Source: JAYPEY01 sp964519245 (GTDB taxonomy: Bacteria; Verrucomicrobiota; Verrucomicrobiia; Limisphaerales; JAYPEY01). Taken from it: a stretch of 64,000 nucleotides of DNA. The translations under genes and the position numbers were made by a program. The notes beneath the pieces were generated by a model. The model did not search any database and was not told where the DNA came from. It saw only the letters and a list, made by a program, of their open reading frames with translations. Of the stretch, positions 47,079 through 55,825 are shown one piece after another. Position 1 is the stretch's first letter. Each line of letters starts with the position of its first letter. The stretch is taken from the NCBI GenBank assembly GCA_964519245.1, contig CAZFLK010000005.1, positions 19,600-83,599 of the forward strand. The letters run 5' to 3'.

Positions 47079-48857
47079 TTACAGTCGCGGTTTGGGCGGT
47101 TTGATCGGGGCTTCGCAGGCGACGACGCCCTTGGCGTTGAGCTTCCGTTTGAAGACGGCGTCGCCGCAGGTGGCGTAGAGGATGTTTCGCTCCGGACCGC
47201 CGAAGGCGACATTGGAGAGCCAGGCATCCTGGGGCTTGGAGATGATGCCGTGGACGCGGCCGAGTTGGTCGCAGACTTGGATGCCGAAACGCGTCGTCAC
47301 GTAGAGTCGGCCCTGGTCGTCCATGGCCATGCCGTCGGCGCCGCTGTTGGGCGCGTCGATGGGAACGTGCAGGATGTGGTAGCGCTGCTTGTCGGCGAGC
47401 GTCCCGTCTTTGGTGATTCGGAACGAGTAACCGAAACGGCCTTCGGTGTCGGAGACGGACAGGAGGGTCTGGTCCGGCGATAGCATGATGCCGTTCGGTT
47501 TCTCAATGCCGCGGTCCGCGACCTGCGGTTCCTTGAAACTGACCTTGCCCTTGCTTGACGCCTTGGCGTCCTTCTCGAGGAACCAGACGCGTTTGTTGGA
47601 CGGGTCGGTGAAGTAGATGTGGCCCTCGTGAGTCACGACGAGGTCGTTGGAGTTGACCTTCGCCGCGACGGTTTCCGCCTTGCCGTTCTTGTCATAGGCC
47701 ACGATCTCCCGTTTGCGGTTGGCGCAGGCGTAGAGACGTCCGTCGGGTCCGAAATGCAGGCCGTTGGCGCCGCCGGTATTCCGGGCGAACTCCACGGCTT
47801 TCCCGTCCTTGCCCACCTTGTGGATCTTGTTGTTGGGGATGTCGGTGAAGAAGAGGGCGCCCTCTGAATCGACGGCGGGCCCCTCGGTGAACTTATGGCC
47901 CTTGCTCACCAGTTCCCATTCCTCGCCTTCCAGGTAGACGTCCAGCGCGCGATCCCCCTTGGCGACGGGTTTGGCGATCGGTTGCGGGTAGTCGCGCCAG
48001 AGCCAGCGGAGGGCATCGGGCAGGATTGAGGCGCCGTGTTTGCCGTTGTGGCCGCCGTCGCCCCAGGCGTGATTGACGTCGTAGCCGGAGAACTGGAAGG
48101 AAGCGAGCATGTCCTGGTTGGCGACCCACCAACTCCCGCAGTAGAGGTTGTTGTCATTGGAGCCGTCCTGAAGGTAGACCCGGATCGGCTTGGGTTCGAA
48201 CTTGCGGATCATCCAGGGGTAGTTGTTGCCGCCGCGCAGGCTGACGAAGGTGCCGACGGTGCAGTAGACCCGGCTGAACGCTTGCGGCCGTTCCCAGGCC
48301 GCGGTGAAGGCCGCGATCCCGCCCGAACTGGAACCGATGAGCATCCGGCTGCCTCCGTCGGTCTTCAGGTTGTGGTCCTGGGCGACGGCGGGGATGATCT
48401 CTTCGAGCAGGAAGCGCGCGTAGTTGTCGCCCATGCCGTCGTATTCGAAGCTGCGGTTGAAACGCGGTTGCGCGTTCTCATGGGTCGCGGGCACGACGCC
48501 GGGATTCACGAAGATGCCGATCGAGACCGGCATTTCCCGCTTGTGGATCAGGTTGTCAAACACGATGGGCATGCGCCAGGCGCCCTTGTCGCGGACGCGC
48601 CCGCCGCCGTCCTGCACCACAATCACGCAGGCGGGCTCGTCCGGTTTATACTGCGCCGGGACATAGACCCAATAATCCCGATGTGTGCCCGGGAAGATCT
48701 GGCTGTTGTTCCAGGAATACTGCGTGACCTTGCCTTGGGGGACGCCGGGTTGGCGTTGTGAGTCAGGGCCCAGCTTGTAGTCGTCGGCTGCGAAAACGGA
48801 TGTCGCTAGGCAAAGGGGAACCAGCGTGAAGGTGTGGCGGATGGCGTGATGAATCAT
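47079..48857 (-). CDS. Secreted fusion: Fes-type esterase plus SMP-30/gluconolactonase
   Basis: 592 residues. Signal peptide (about 1-23), then an enterochelin-esterase-like alpha/beta hydrolase (about 25-305) with nucleophile elbow GSSSGG (Ser177) and His/Asp in VNHAWGDGGHNGKHGASILPDALRWLW. From about 320 a six-bladed SMP-30/gluconolactonase propeller follows: KFTEGPAVDSEGALFFTDIPNNKIH, GANGLHFGPDGRLYACANRKREI, EKPNGIMLSPDQTLLSVSDTEG, GADGMAMDDQGRLYVTTRFGIQV. The C-terminal domain has the family's calcium-ligand Glu and Asp residues. One polypeptide could cleave an ester and then open a lactone of a sugar acid. Divergent from the PQQ-propeller gene, 174 bp between starts. Confidence 0.92.
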   Translation of the reverse strand: MIHHAIRHTFTLVPLCLATSVFAADDYKLGPDSQRQPGVPQGKVTQYSWNNSQIFPGTHRDYWVYVPAQYKPDEPACVIVVQDGGGRVRDKGAWRMPIVFDNLIHKREMPVSIGIFVNPGVVPATHENAQPRFNRSFEYDGMGDNYARFLLEEIIPAVAQDHNLKTDGGSRMLIGSSSGGIAAFTAAWERPQAFSRVYCTVGTFVSLRGGNNYPWMIRKFEPKPIRVYLQDGSNDNNLYCGSWWVANQDMLASFQFSGYDVNHAWGDGGHNGKHGASILPDALRWLWRDYPQPIAKPVAKGDRALDVYLEGEEWELVSKGHKFTEGPAVDSEGALFFTDIPNNKIHKVGKDGKAVEFARNTGGANGLHFGPDGRLYACANRKREIVAYDKNGKAETVAAKVNSNDLVVTHEGHIYFTDPSNKRVWFLEKDAKASSKGKVSFKEPQVADRGIEKPNGIMLSPDQTLLSVSDTEGRFGYSFRITKDGTLADKQRYHILHVPIDAPNSGADGMAMDDQGRLYVTTRFGIQVCDQLGRVHGIISKPQDAWLSNVAFGGPERNILYATCGDAVFKRKLNAKGVVACEAPIKPPKPRL

Positions 48858-49031
48858 TGGCGGATTGTGCCGTTTGCGGGCCGTGTGTCAAAAGCGGAGT
48901 CGGGGCGGCGGGCATTGACGTTCCGGGCCGGGCGGAGGATTCTGGGCCCGTCGCTCCAACCGCCGCAATCCCCGCGCGAGGGCTTGAACCAACGCGCGGG
49001 GTGTTGTTTGCGAACGAGCCTCCCATTCACT

Positions 49032-50621
49032 ATGAGCAACAAGCTGTTACTTCTGATCGCCGCGTCCGTCGTCGGCATGTCCTGCGCGCTTCGCGCGGCG
49101 AATCACTGGCCGCAAGCCGCCGGTCCCGAGGGCGATTGGCAGGTGGAGGGCGAGCCTCCCATCCGCTGGAGCGTCACTCGCGGCGAGCACATTCGCTGGC
49201 GGACGCCGTTGCCGGAGGCGGGCATGAGCGGGGTCTCGGTCTGGGGGAACCGCGTGTTTGTCACGACGCACGAACCGATCCAGTCATTGGAGGAAAAGTC
49301 CGGGGTCAAGGATGTGATCGGCTTCTGCCTCGACGCCGAAACCGGAGAGATTCTGTGGCGGGTCAAGTTGCCCGGCAGCGCGTTCATTTCCCTGGCCGGA
49401 GGATTCACCGACGGCACGGTGTTCGCGCCGATCGTCGATGGCGAACACGTCTGGTTCTTCAACCGGTGTGGATCGATGGGGTGTTTCGATTTCAACGGCC
49501 GGAAGATCTGGTTGCGGGAGTGGACCCCGCGCTTCAAGCACAACAACCGGCAGGCCGAGCCGTTCCTGGTCGGAGACGCCATTCTTTATGTCGAGGTTGG
49601 GAACAAGGAAGCCGGCGCCAAGATGCAGAAGTGGTCCGCGCCAGGGAAGAAGGCCAAGGGCGGCATCAAGGTTCCCGTGGGCGTGGATCCCCGCGAGGTC
49701 TGGACCTACATTCACGGAATCGACGAGCGAACCGGCAAGGTTCTCTGGCGTGAGAATGTCGGGACCGTTGTGCATAACACGCCGGTGATCGGGCGAACGC
49801 GGGACGGCAAGCTGGCGGTCTCACACGCGCGCGGCGGCCCGCATGGCCCCTTGGAAAAACCTGCCGGCCAGAGTCTCACCAGCCTGGAACCCGGCGAGGA
49901 GGGAAGGACGCTGTGGAGCCTGGAGATTCCCGGCTACGACCCCTCGTTCGCCTGCCACTGGAATGAGGAATACGTTTTGGGCTTCCGCGGGATGACCCAT
50001 CTCGTCATGGACGCGTCGACCGGGAAGCTCCTGAGGGAACAACCGGTCGACGCGGGGGCGACCTTGTGGCGGCGCGATTCGGGCAAGGGTGATTGGGTCC
50101 GGGAGAAGGACGCCGCAGTGAAGGCGGGGCGACGACATCCCAACACCAACCAGTCCAATCTCCTGATTGGCGAGTGGCATTGGTTCCTGACGCATGACCA
50201 TCCTTACGTGGGGCGCGTTCACGTCAAGACCGGCGCGGTCGAGTACCTGGAGTTGCCGGCCCAGCTCATGGCGGACAAGGGCGCTCGGGCGAAGGACGTT
50301 CTCCTATGGGGCAAGGGACATCCCCGCAATCGTCCGCTCAACGCATCGGGATTTGCCGTCGGAGACAAGGGGCATAATGGCGCCGGCTTCGGACACATCT
50401 CCGCGGCGAGTCCCACTCGGGTGGGGAAGTATCTTTTTCTGCCCTTGGTGACAGGCACGGTTCACGTGATCGACACGGAGGTTGCCGCGCTCTCGCCGGA
50501 GTCGTTGGTTGCCACCAACGACCTTGGACCGGGCGGCGAAACCTGGACCTTGGCGTCGGTGACGTTCGCCGGAGGGCGGCTTTATGCGCACACCATGCGG
50601 GAGATCGTTTGCATCGAATAA
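49032..50621 (+). CDS. Secreted PQQ-like beta-propeller protein
   Basis: 529 residues, signal peptide MSNKLLLLIAASVVGMSCALRA, followed by repeated propeller blades: VSVWGNRVFVTTHE, DVIGFCLDAETGEILWRVKLPG, IHGIDERTGKVLWRENVGTVVHNTPVIGRT and ending FAGGRLYAHTMREIVCIE. The A-x-D-x-x-T-G-x-x-x-W blade motif identifies a PQQ-binding-like repeat protein, usually without PQQ. Many such proteins occur in Verrucomicrobiota; function unknown. The ATG at 49032 starts the signal peptide. 18 bp separate it from the GTG of the YcaQ-like frame. Confidence 0.9.
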   Translation: MSNKLLLLIAASVVGMSCALRAANHWPQAAGPEGDWQVEGEPPIRWSVTRGEHIRWRTPLPEAGMSGVSVWGNRVFVTTHEPIQSLEEKSGVKDVIGFCLDAETGEILWRVKLPGSAFISLAGGFTDGTVFAPIVDGEHVWFFNRCGSMGCFDFNGRKIWLREWTPRFKHNNRQAEPFLVGDAILYVEVGNKEAGAKMQKWSAPGKKAKGGIKVPVGVDPREVWTYIHGIDERTGKVLWRENVGTVVHNTPVIGRTRDGKLAVSHARGGPHGPLEKPAGQSLTSLEPGEEGRTLWSLEIPGYDPSFACHWNEEYVLGFRGMTHLVMDASTGKLLREQPVDAGATLWRRDSGKGDWVREKDAAVKAGRRHPNTNQSNLLIGEWHWFLTHDHPYVGRVHVKTGAVEYLELPAQLMADKGARAKDVLLWGKGHPRNRPLNASGFAVGDKGHNGAGFGHISAASPTRVGKYLFLPLVTGTVHVIDTEVAALSPESLVATNDLGPGGETWTLASVTFAGGRLYAHTMREIVCIE

Positions 50622-50639
50622 GCGTTGGCATCGCCCGCC

Positions 50640-51791
50640 GTGATCGCGTCGCTTTCCAAACCCGAGGCCAGGAAGCTCGTTCTTCTGGCGCAGGGGCTGC
50701 CCCCGATGAAGTCATCCGGGCGCGCCTAGTCAGCCACCCTGGCTTCGATCGAGCGGTTGGGCTACGTTCAGATCGACACGATTTCCGTCATTCAGCGCGC
50801 CCATCATCACACGCTCTGGAATCGCAATCCCCGGTATCGACCCTCCCAGCTTGATCAACTGACGGAGGGACGGAAGGTTTTCGAGTATTGGGCGCACGCC
50901 GCGGCCTACCTGCCGATGCGGGATTTCCGCTTCACTTTGCCCCGCAAGGAGGCGATCGCCCGCGGGGAGCAGGAGCATTGGTTTGAGCGCGATCCGAAAC
51001 TCGAAAAGTTCGTTCTGGAGCGCATCAGGAAGGAAGGCCCGTTGCTGGCCAGGGATTTCGAACACGTTGGGAGGAGGAAAGGAGAGTGGGGCGCCAAACC
51101 GGCGAAGCGAGCCCTGGAGAACCTGTTCATGCGGGGAGAGCTCATGACCGCGCGCCGCGTCAATTTTCAGAAGGTCTATGATCTCACTGAGCGGGTGTTG
51201 CCCGAAGGCGTGGACGTCTCGACGCCTTCCGCGGAGGACCAAACCCGTTTCCTGATCACCCGCTTCCTGCGGGCCCATGGCTTGGGGCTTCCGCAGGAGA
51301 TCGGCTACCTTTTGAAGGGGGTGAAGGCGGTCGTCGCCAAGACCATGAAGGACATGCTGGCGAACGGTGAGTTGATGCAGGCACAGGTGGGGGACGCCGT
51401 CTGCTACTCGCTTCCCGGGACCTTGGATCTCCTCAGCCAGCCTCTGGCGCGCGGTAAACTCAAGATTCTTTCTCCCTTTGACAATCTCTTGATCCAGCGG
51501 CAGCGCACGCGGGATCTGTTCGATTTCGATTACCAGATCGAGTGCTATCTACCCGCGGCCAAACGACGCTACGGCTACTTCACCCTGCCGATCCTCTGGG
51601 ATGGCGGGTTGGCGGCGCGCATGGATTGCAAGGCGGATCGAAAGGCCGGCCGCCTGCATATCCACCTGCTCGCGCTGGAACCCTCGGTGAAGAAGCGGGA
51701 AGCCTTCCTTGAGGCATGGGGCAGAGGCAGTCGCGGACGGACGTCGTCCACGCTCTCGCGAGCGCGGCTACGGGCGCGTTGGGGGAAGTAG
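50640..51791 (+). pseudogene. YcaQ/AlkX-type winged-helix DNA glycosylase homologue, doubly damaged
   Basis: From GTG 50640 the frame reads MIASLSKPEARKLVLLAQG, then a TAG (50727-50729, codon 30), then SATLASIERLGYVQIDTISVIQRAHHHTLWNR and 300 further residues of the HTH_42/AlkZ-like family. QID is the catalytic QxD motif of the YcaQ/AlkX branch, which removes alkylated or crosslinked bases. The C-terminus is lost: after VKKREAFLEA the frame enters a REP unit and ends at the TAG inside a GTAG head, so about 20 native residues are replaced by repeat-coded sequence. A restart at TTG 50757 would lack the first winged-helix part. Probably non-functional, though readthrough of the TAG cannot be excluded. 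Confidence 0.8.
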
Positions 51792-52141
51792 CCGCCNNNN
51801 NNNNNNNNNNNNNNNNNNNNNNNNNNNNNNNNNNNNNNNNNNNNNNNNNNNNNNNNNNNNNNNNNNNNNNNNNNNNNNNNNNNNNNNNNNNNNNNNCGTC
51901 GTCCACGCTCTCGCGAGCGCGGCTACGGGCGCGTTGGGGGAAGTAGCCGCCTTCGTGAGAAGGTGGAGCGAGGGCTTGGGGCAGAGGCAGTCGCGGACGG
52001 ACGTCGTCCACGCTCTCACGAGCGCGGCTACGGGCGCCTTGAGGAAGTAGCCGCCTTCGTGAGAAGGTGGAGCGAGGGCTTGAAGCGAAGGTAGTTGCGG
52101 ACGGACGTCGTCCACGCTCTCACAAGCGCGGCTACGGGCGT
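51716..52141 (+). repeat. Left REP/BIME tandem array beside the RAYT gene (contains a gap)
   Basis: About 104-105-bp tandem units (the CGTCGTCCACGCTCT block recurs at 51897, 52002 and 52106). Each unit has a + strand element with GTAG head plus CCGCCTTC / GAAGGTGG arms around a GTGA loop. An inverted element (CTAC at 51768 and equivalents) has complement GTAG plus CCGCGCTC / GAGCGTGG arms around a GCGA loop. This is the head-to-head GTAG-hairpin organisation of BIMEs. The array runs into the 3' end of the YcaQ-like gene on its left. Confidence 0.9.
51797..51896. other. Scaffold gap (100 N) inside the left REP array
   Basis: The 100 N sit in the 105-bp repeat array, with the same repeat sequence on both sides. 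The number of units here is therefore unknown and the array is probably longer than shown. Confidence 0.9.
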
Positions 52142-52147
52142 GTGATG

Positions 52148-52690
52148 TCACAACTTCGAATAATAGATCTTCCAGAAACGGTCCCAGAAATCTCTCTCCC
52201 GCAGACATGCGTCTGGATATCCAGGGATGATCGAATCTAGATACGGCCAGTCTTCCCATCGGTCGACCAGTTCCGCGCGCACCGGGTTGTTCAACACGTA
52301 GTTGGCCACGACTTGAAACGCGTTCTTCTCACGGTCCTTTTGTCTAAGCACGTTGTCGTATGGCTGCTTCTGCCATTCGAATCCCTGCTCTCTCAGTGGC
52401 TTGTTCGTATGCTGTCGGAGAAACCGGATCAGGAGCCGTTGCCGGCAGGTTTCCTCCCAACCCAGCACGAGCAGGTGCGCATGGTCCGGCATGAGACAAT
52501 AGGCCGGACAGGCGGCGCCGAATCTTCCGAGACCGTGAAGCAGTATCTCGCGAAATCGACGATGAAACGCGTCGTCCAGCCAGCCGGTTTGCCGATCTCT
52601 TATTGAGAAAATCCAATGAACGAATGCATGACCCGAGTATGCCGAGTCATCCAATCGAGGGAGATTCGATCTCCCGGGTCCTTGATTCAT
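52148..52690 (-). CDS. REP-associated tyrosine transposase (RAYT, IS200-like Y1 HUH)
   Basis: 180 residues. HUH motif in CLMPDHAHLLVLG (His70, His72) and catalytic-Tyr block VVANYVLNNPVRAELV (Tyr131), matching the YxxxNPVR signature of RAYT/TnpA-REP proteins. RAYTs are domesticated single-copy relatives of IS200 transposases that recognise GTAG-headed REP hairpins. Start ATG (complement near 52688-52690) gives MNQGPGRSNLPRLDDSAYSGHAF, a typical beginning, and the stop is TGA. It is flanked on both sides by REP arrays, the arrangement expected of an active REPtron. Reading frame intact, so it is probably functional. Confidence 0.94.
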   Translation of the reverse strand: MNQGPGRSNLPRLDDSAYSGHAFVHWIFSIRDRQTGWLDDAFHRRFREILLHGLGRFGAACPAYCLMPDHAHLLVLGWEETCRQRLLIRFLRQHTNKPLREQGFEWQKQPYDNVLRQKDREKNAFQVVANYVLNNPVRAELVDRWEDWPYLDSIIPGYPDACLRERDFWDRFWKIYYSKL

Positions 52691-52743
52691 GGAAGCAGAC
52701 TGTTCCTGTCATCCGAGTTTGCAAGTACACTTTTTGGGGTGGC

Positions 52744-52943
52744 GTCGCCGCCTTCGTGAGAAGGTGTAGCGAGGGCTTGGGGCGAAGGCAGTCGCGGACG
52801 GGCGTCGTCCACGCTCTTCGCGAGCGCGGCTACGGGCTCCGCGGGGAAGTAGCCGCCTTCGTGAGAAGGTGGGGCGGGGGCTTGGGGCGAAGGCAGTCGC
52901 GGACGGGTGTCGTCCACGCTCTTCGCGAGCGCGGCTACGGGCG
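52744..52943 (+). repeat. Right REP/BIME array beside the RAYT gene
   Basis: Two units of the same repeat as on the left: CCGCCTTC-type hairpins at about 52747 and 52853, inverted CTAC ends at 52830-52833 and 52935-52938, and a GTAG head at 52849-52852. The first unit's head reads GTCG rather than GTAG. The array stops at the TGA of the following PSD1 gene (52944 complement), so it fills the intergenic space exactly. Confidence 0.88.
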
Positions 52944-55703
52944 TCAGGGGAGGAAGGCGAACTCGTTGGAATTCATGAGGCTGCGGCAGACCACGTGAAG
53001 TCCCTGGCTGCGTGCGACACGGACTGCGGTCTCGAGTTCGTCAGGCGAGGGTTCCCGTGCCAGCAGCAATTCAAAGGCTCGTCGCACGACCACCTCCTCA
53101 GCCTCGCTCTTCGTTTCCTTCTTGGCCCGTTGGGCAATGAACTTGGCCTGGTCGACGACGAACGCGCTGTTCATCAGGTTGAGCGCCTGCAACGGCGTGG
53201 TGGAGACGGGGCGTTTGCCGCGGACTTGCCCGCAATCGGGAAAATCGAAGGCGGTGAACATCTTGTCATCCACACGGCGCATACGTTCCTGGTAGAGCAT
53301 GCGGCGCCAGGTTTCAGGGCCGTGGTTGTCGACGACCTCCCACTGCGCGTAGGTCTTCTTTTCGTTGTGAATCCGGTAGCCGCGTCCGCCGATGGAAGTG
53401 TCCAACTTCCCGGAGGCCTGGAGAATGCCATCGCGGATCACCTCGGCTTCGACGCGCCGCGGGGGATAGCGCCAGAGTAGCGCGGCATTGGGGTCGGCTT
53501 TCATTCCGGCGGTCGATGGGAGGCTGGAACGCCGGAAGGCGTCGGACATGACCAGCAGGCGGATCAATCCCTTCATGGACCAGGGCGCGATCTCGGATTG
53601 GGTCGGTGTGACGAACTCCGCGGCGAGCCATTCCAGCAATTCGGGATGCGTCGGGCGCGCGCCGGCCTTGCCGAAGTCGCTGGTGGTCCTGACGATCCCG
53701 GCGCCGAAGACGTGGTGCCAGATGCGATTGGCCATGACGCGGGCGGTGAGCGGGTTGTCGGGGCTGGCGATCCAATCGGCGAATGCCGCGCGTCGTTTCG
53801 GACCGGGTGTTTGGGCTGTGAGCTTGAGATCACCGGCGAGAATTTCGGGGCCCGCCGGGGCGACCTCGTCCCGCGCGTCTTCCGGGCTGCCGCGATGCAG
53901 GACGCGCGTCACCGCCGGCGGGATCAGGCGCCCGACAAAGCTGGGTCGCGGTCCTTCCTCGGCCAGTTGGCCGATGAGGCGTTGGATCTCGGAGAGGAAC
54001 TTCTTCCGTTCCGGATGCTGTTCCGCCAGCTTCTTGTTGAGGAACCAGGTTCCCGCCGAGGGCTGCCACTCGCCATTCTCCTTCAGGATCTGTATGTCAA
54101 ACTCGTAGCGGGGTAGGGACGGCTTCTTCTCGAGGTAATCCGTGTCGTAGAAATACTCCCGGTTCGCGCTCAGGCGGAGACGGTTGATCTTTTCCGGCTT
54201 GCTGAAGTCGAACTGCACCCAGGGTTTCTGCTCGGCCTTGTTGTTGACCCGGGCGCGCCACGCCATGGTCCCATATTCGCCGTCGTTCACGCGGTCGATG
54301 GGGTTCCGTCCATCCACGCCCTTTTCCGGAAAGCCGGTCAGCGTGACCCCGCGATCCTTTTGCGCAAGGTTGGCGTTCTGGGTGTCGGGCCCCAGGACTT
54401 CCAATTCATCGAGGCCGACGTAGCCGGACTTGAACTGGATGCGCACGGCCTTGGTGGTGACCGGATTGAAGTGCAGTTCGCGGAAGGCGCCCCAATTCTC
54501 TTCCCAGCCACCGGTCTTTCGGAGTTCCCGGCGTTGTTTCGCGATTTCTCTCCAAAGCTCCTGGCCGCGTTGCTTTCTGGGGTGATCGGCCCCGTATTCC
54601 GGAAAGCGGCTGCCGAATTCAATGTCCTGGAAGACGCCGGTGAGGGCGTAGTAGTCCTTGATGGAAATGGGGTCGAACTTGTGGTTGTGGCAACGCGCGC
54701 AATTCCAGGTGACGCCCATGATTGACGCTCCGACGGTTTGCATGATCTCGTCCATGCGGTCAGCCCGTGCCTGGCGGATGGCGGAGGGTTCGCGTCCGAC
54801 GGTCGCCGCCGGCACGTGTGGCCCGGATACAAGGAACCCCATGGCGTCGCCGCTTCCGAGCGTGTCGCCGGCGATCTGTTCGCGCACGAATTGATCGTAG
54901 GGCTTGTCTTCGTTGAAGGCGCGCACAACGTAGTCGCGATAGATCCAGGCGTTTTTGCGATAGAGATTGGCCTCGGAGCCGTTCGATTCCGCCCAACGAA
55001 TCACATCCAGCCAGTGCTGCGCCCAGCGTTCGCCGAAGTGCGGCGATGCCATCAGTTCCTCCACCAGCGCCGCGTAGGCTTGGTCCGGGTTCTTAGCGGA
55101 AGCCGTGACGAAGCTCTGCACGCGCCCCGGCTTGGGCGGCAGTCCGGTCAACACGATGGACGCGCGGCGGATCAGTGAGCGGGCGTCGGCGGCAGCGTTC
55201 GCCGTCAGCCCGGCCTCCTTGAGTCGAACCGCCAGGAAGGCGTCAACGGGGTTGTCCGCGGTGTCGGGGACGGCTGGTCGGTTGACCGGCTGAAAGGACC
55301 AGAAATCGGTCTCGAGCTTGACCACGTCATTCATCTGGCCCGGCCAGTTGGCGCCTTGGGCGATCCATTGTTCCAGCAAGGCGATCTCGGCCTTTGTCAG
55401 GCGCTCGCCCTTGGGCGGCATGACCTCGTCCGGATCCGTTCCCATGACGAGTTCCAGCAGCTGGCTTTTGGCGGCGTTGCCGGGGACGATCGCGGGCGCC
55501 CCGCTATCGCCGCCGCGGAGAAGCACGGCGCGCTGGTCGACGCGCAACTGGGATTTCGCCTTGATGGGGCCGTGGCATTCGATGCAGTTCTTCTCAAAGA
55601 TCGGTTTGATCTCGCGCTCGTAGTCGACGGCGGGGGCGCTGCTCGTCAACAGCGCGCCGGCGGTCAGCGTGAGAATCCAGGGAATTCGTTTCATGTGTTG
55701 CAT
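52944..55703 (-). CDS. PSCyt1-DUF1549-DUF1553 (PSD1) cytochrome protein with discoidin-like insert
   Basis: 919 residues. Signal peptide (about 4-25; an alternative ATG is 3 codons in), cytochrome domain with CIECH (Cys40, Cys43, His44), DUF1549 with NPVDAFLAVRLKEAGLTANAAADARSLIRRASIVLTGLPP and second motif WNCARCHNHKFDP. A central insert (about 400-540) has F5/8-type-C-like features (TTKAVRIQFKSGYVGLDELEVLGP, KPWVQFDFSKPEKINRLRLSANRE), followed by DUF1553 (AAFADWIASPDNPLTARVMANRIWHHVFGAGIVRT). It lies downstream of a sigma/FecR pair in the same direction, so that pair may control it. Distinct from the other PSD1 gene here in having the insert. Confidence 0.94.
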   Translation of the reverse strand: MQHMKRIPWILTLTAGALLTSSAPAVDYEREIKPIFEKNCIECHGPIKAKSQLRVDQRAVLLRGGDSGAPAIVPGNAAKSQLLELVMGTDPDEVMPPKGERLTKAEIALLEQWIAQGANWPGQMNDVVKLETDFWSFQPVNRPAVPDTADNPVDAFLAVRLKEAGLTANAAADARSLIRRASIVLTGLPPKPGRVQSFVTASAKNPDQAYAALVEELMASPHFGERWAQHWLDVIRWAESNGSEANLYRKNAWIYRDYVVRAFNEDKPYDQFVREQIAGDTLGSGDAMGFLVSGPHVPAATVGREPSAIRQARADRMDEIMQTVGASIMGVTWNCARCHNHKFDPISIKDYYALTGVFQDIEFGSRFPEYGADHPRKQRGQELWREIAKQRRELRKTGGWEENWGAFRELHFNPVTTKAVRIQFKSGYVGLDELEVLGPDTQNANLAQKDRGVTLTGFPEKGVDGRNPIDRVNDGEYGTMAWRARVNNKAEQKPWVQFDFSKPEKINRLRLSANREYFYDTDYLEKKPSLPRYEFDIQILKENGEWQPSAGTWFLNKKLAEQHPERKKFLSEIQRLIGQLAEEGPRPSFVGRLIPPAVTRVLHRGSPEDARDEVAPAGPEILAGDLKLTAQTPGPKRRAAFADWIASPDNPLTARVMANRIWHHVFGAGIVRTTSDFGKAGARPTHPELLEWLAAEFVTPTQSEIAPWSMKGLIRLLVMSDAFRRSSLPSTAGMKADPNAALLWRYPPRRVEAEVIRDGILQASGKLDTSIGGRGYRIHNEKKTYAQWEVVDNHGPETWRRMLYQERMRRVDDKMFTAFDFPDCGQVRGKRPVSTTPLQALNLMNSAFVVDQAKFIAQRAKKETKSEAEEVVVRRAFELLLAREPSPDELETAVRVARSQGLHVVCRSLMNSNEFAFLP

Positions 55704-55825
55704 CGCTCTATCACTTCCGGTGAACGAGGATCTTAACGCGTTGTTGGACGAAGAAAAGACCCACCTGAGCGGCTGTTGCGCGCGGAGCCGATTCGGTCCG
55801 AGGCTTGGTGTCTTGAAGTTCGCGC

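Noticed and set aside
51716..52943. CRISPR array
   Set aside because: Units are about 104 bp, contain inverted hairpins and have no variable spacers; a RAYT and no cas gene is present.
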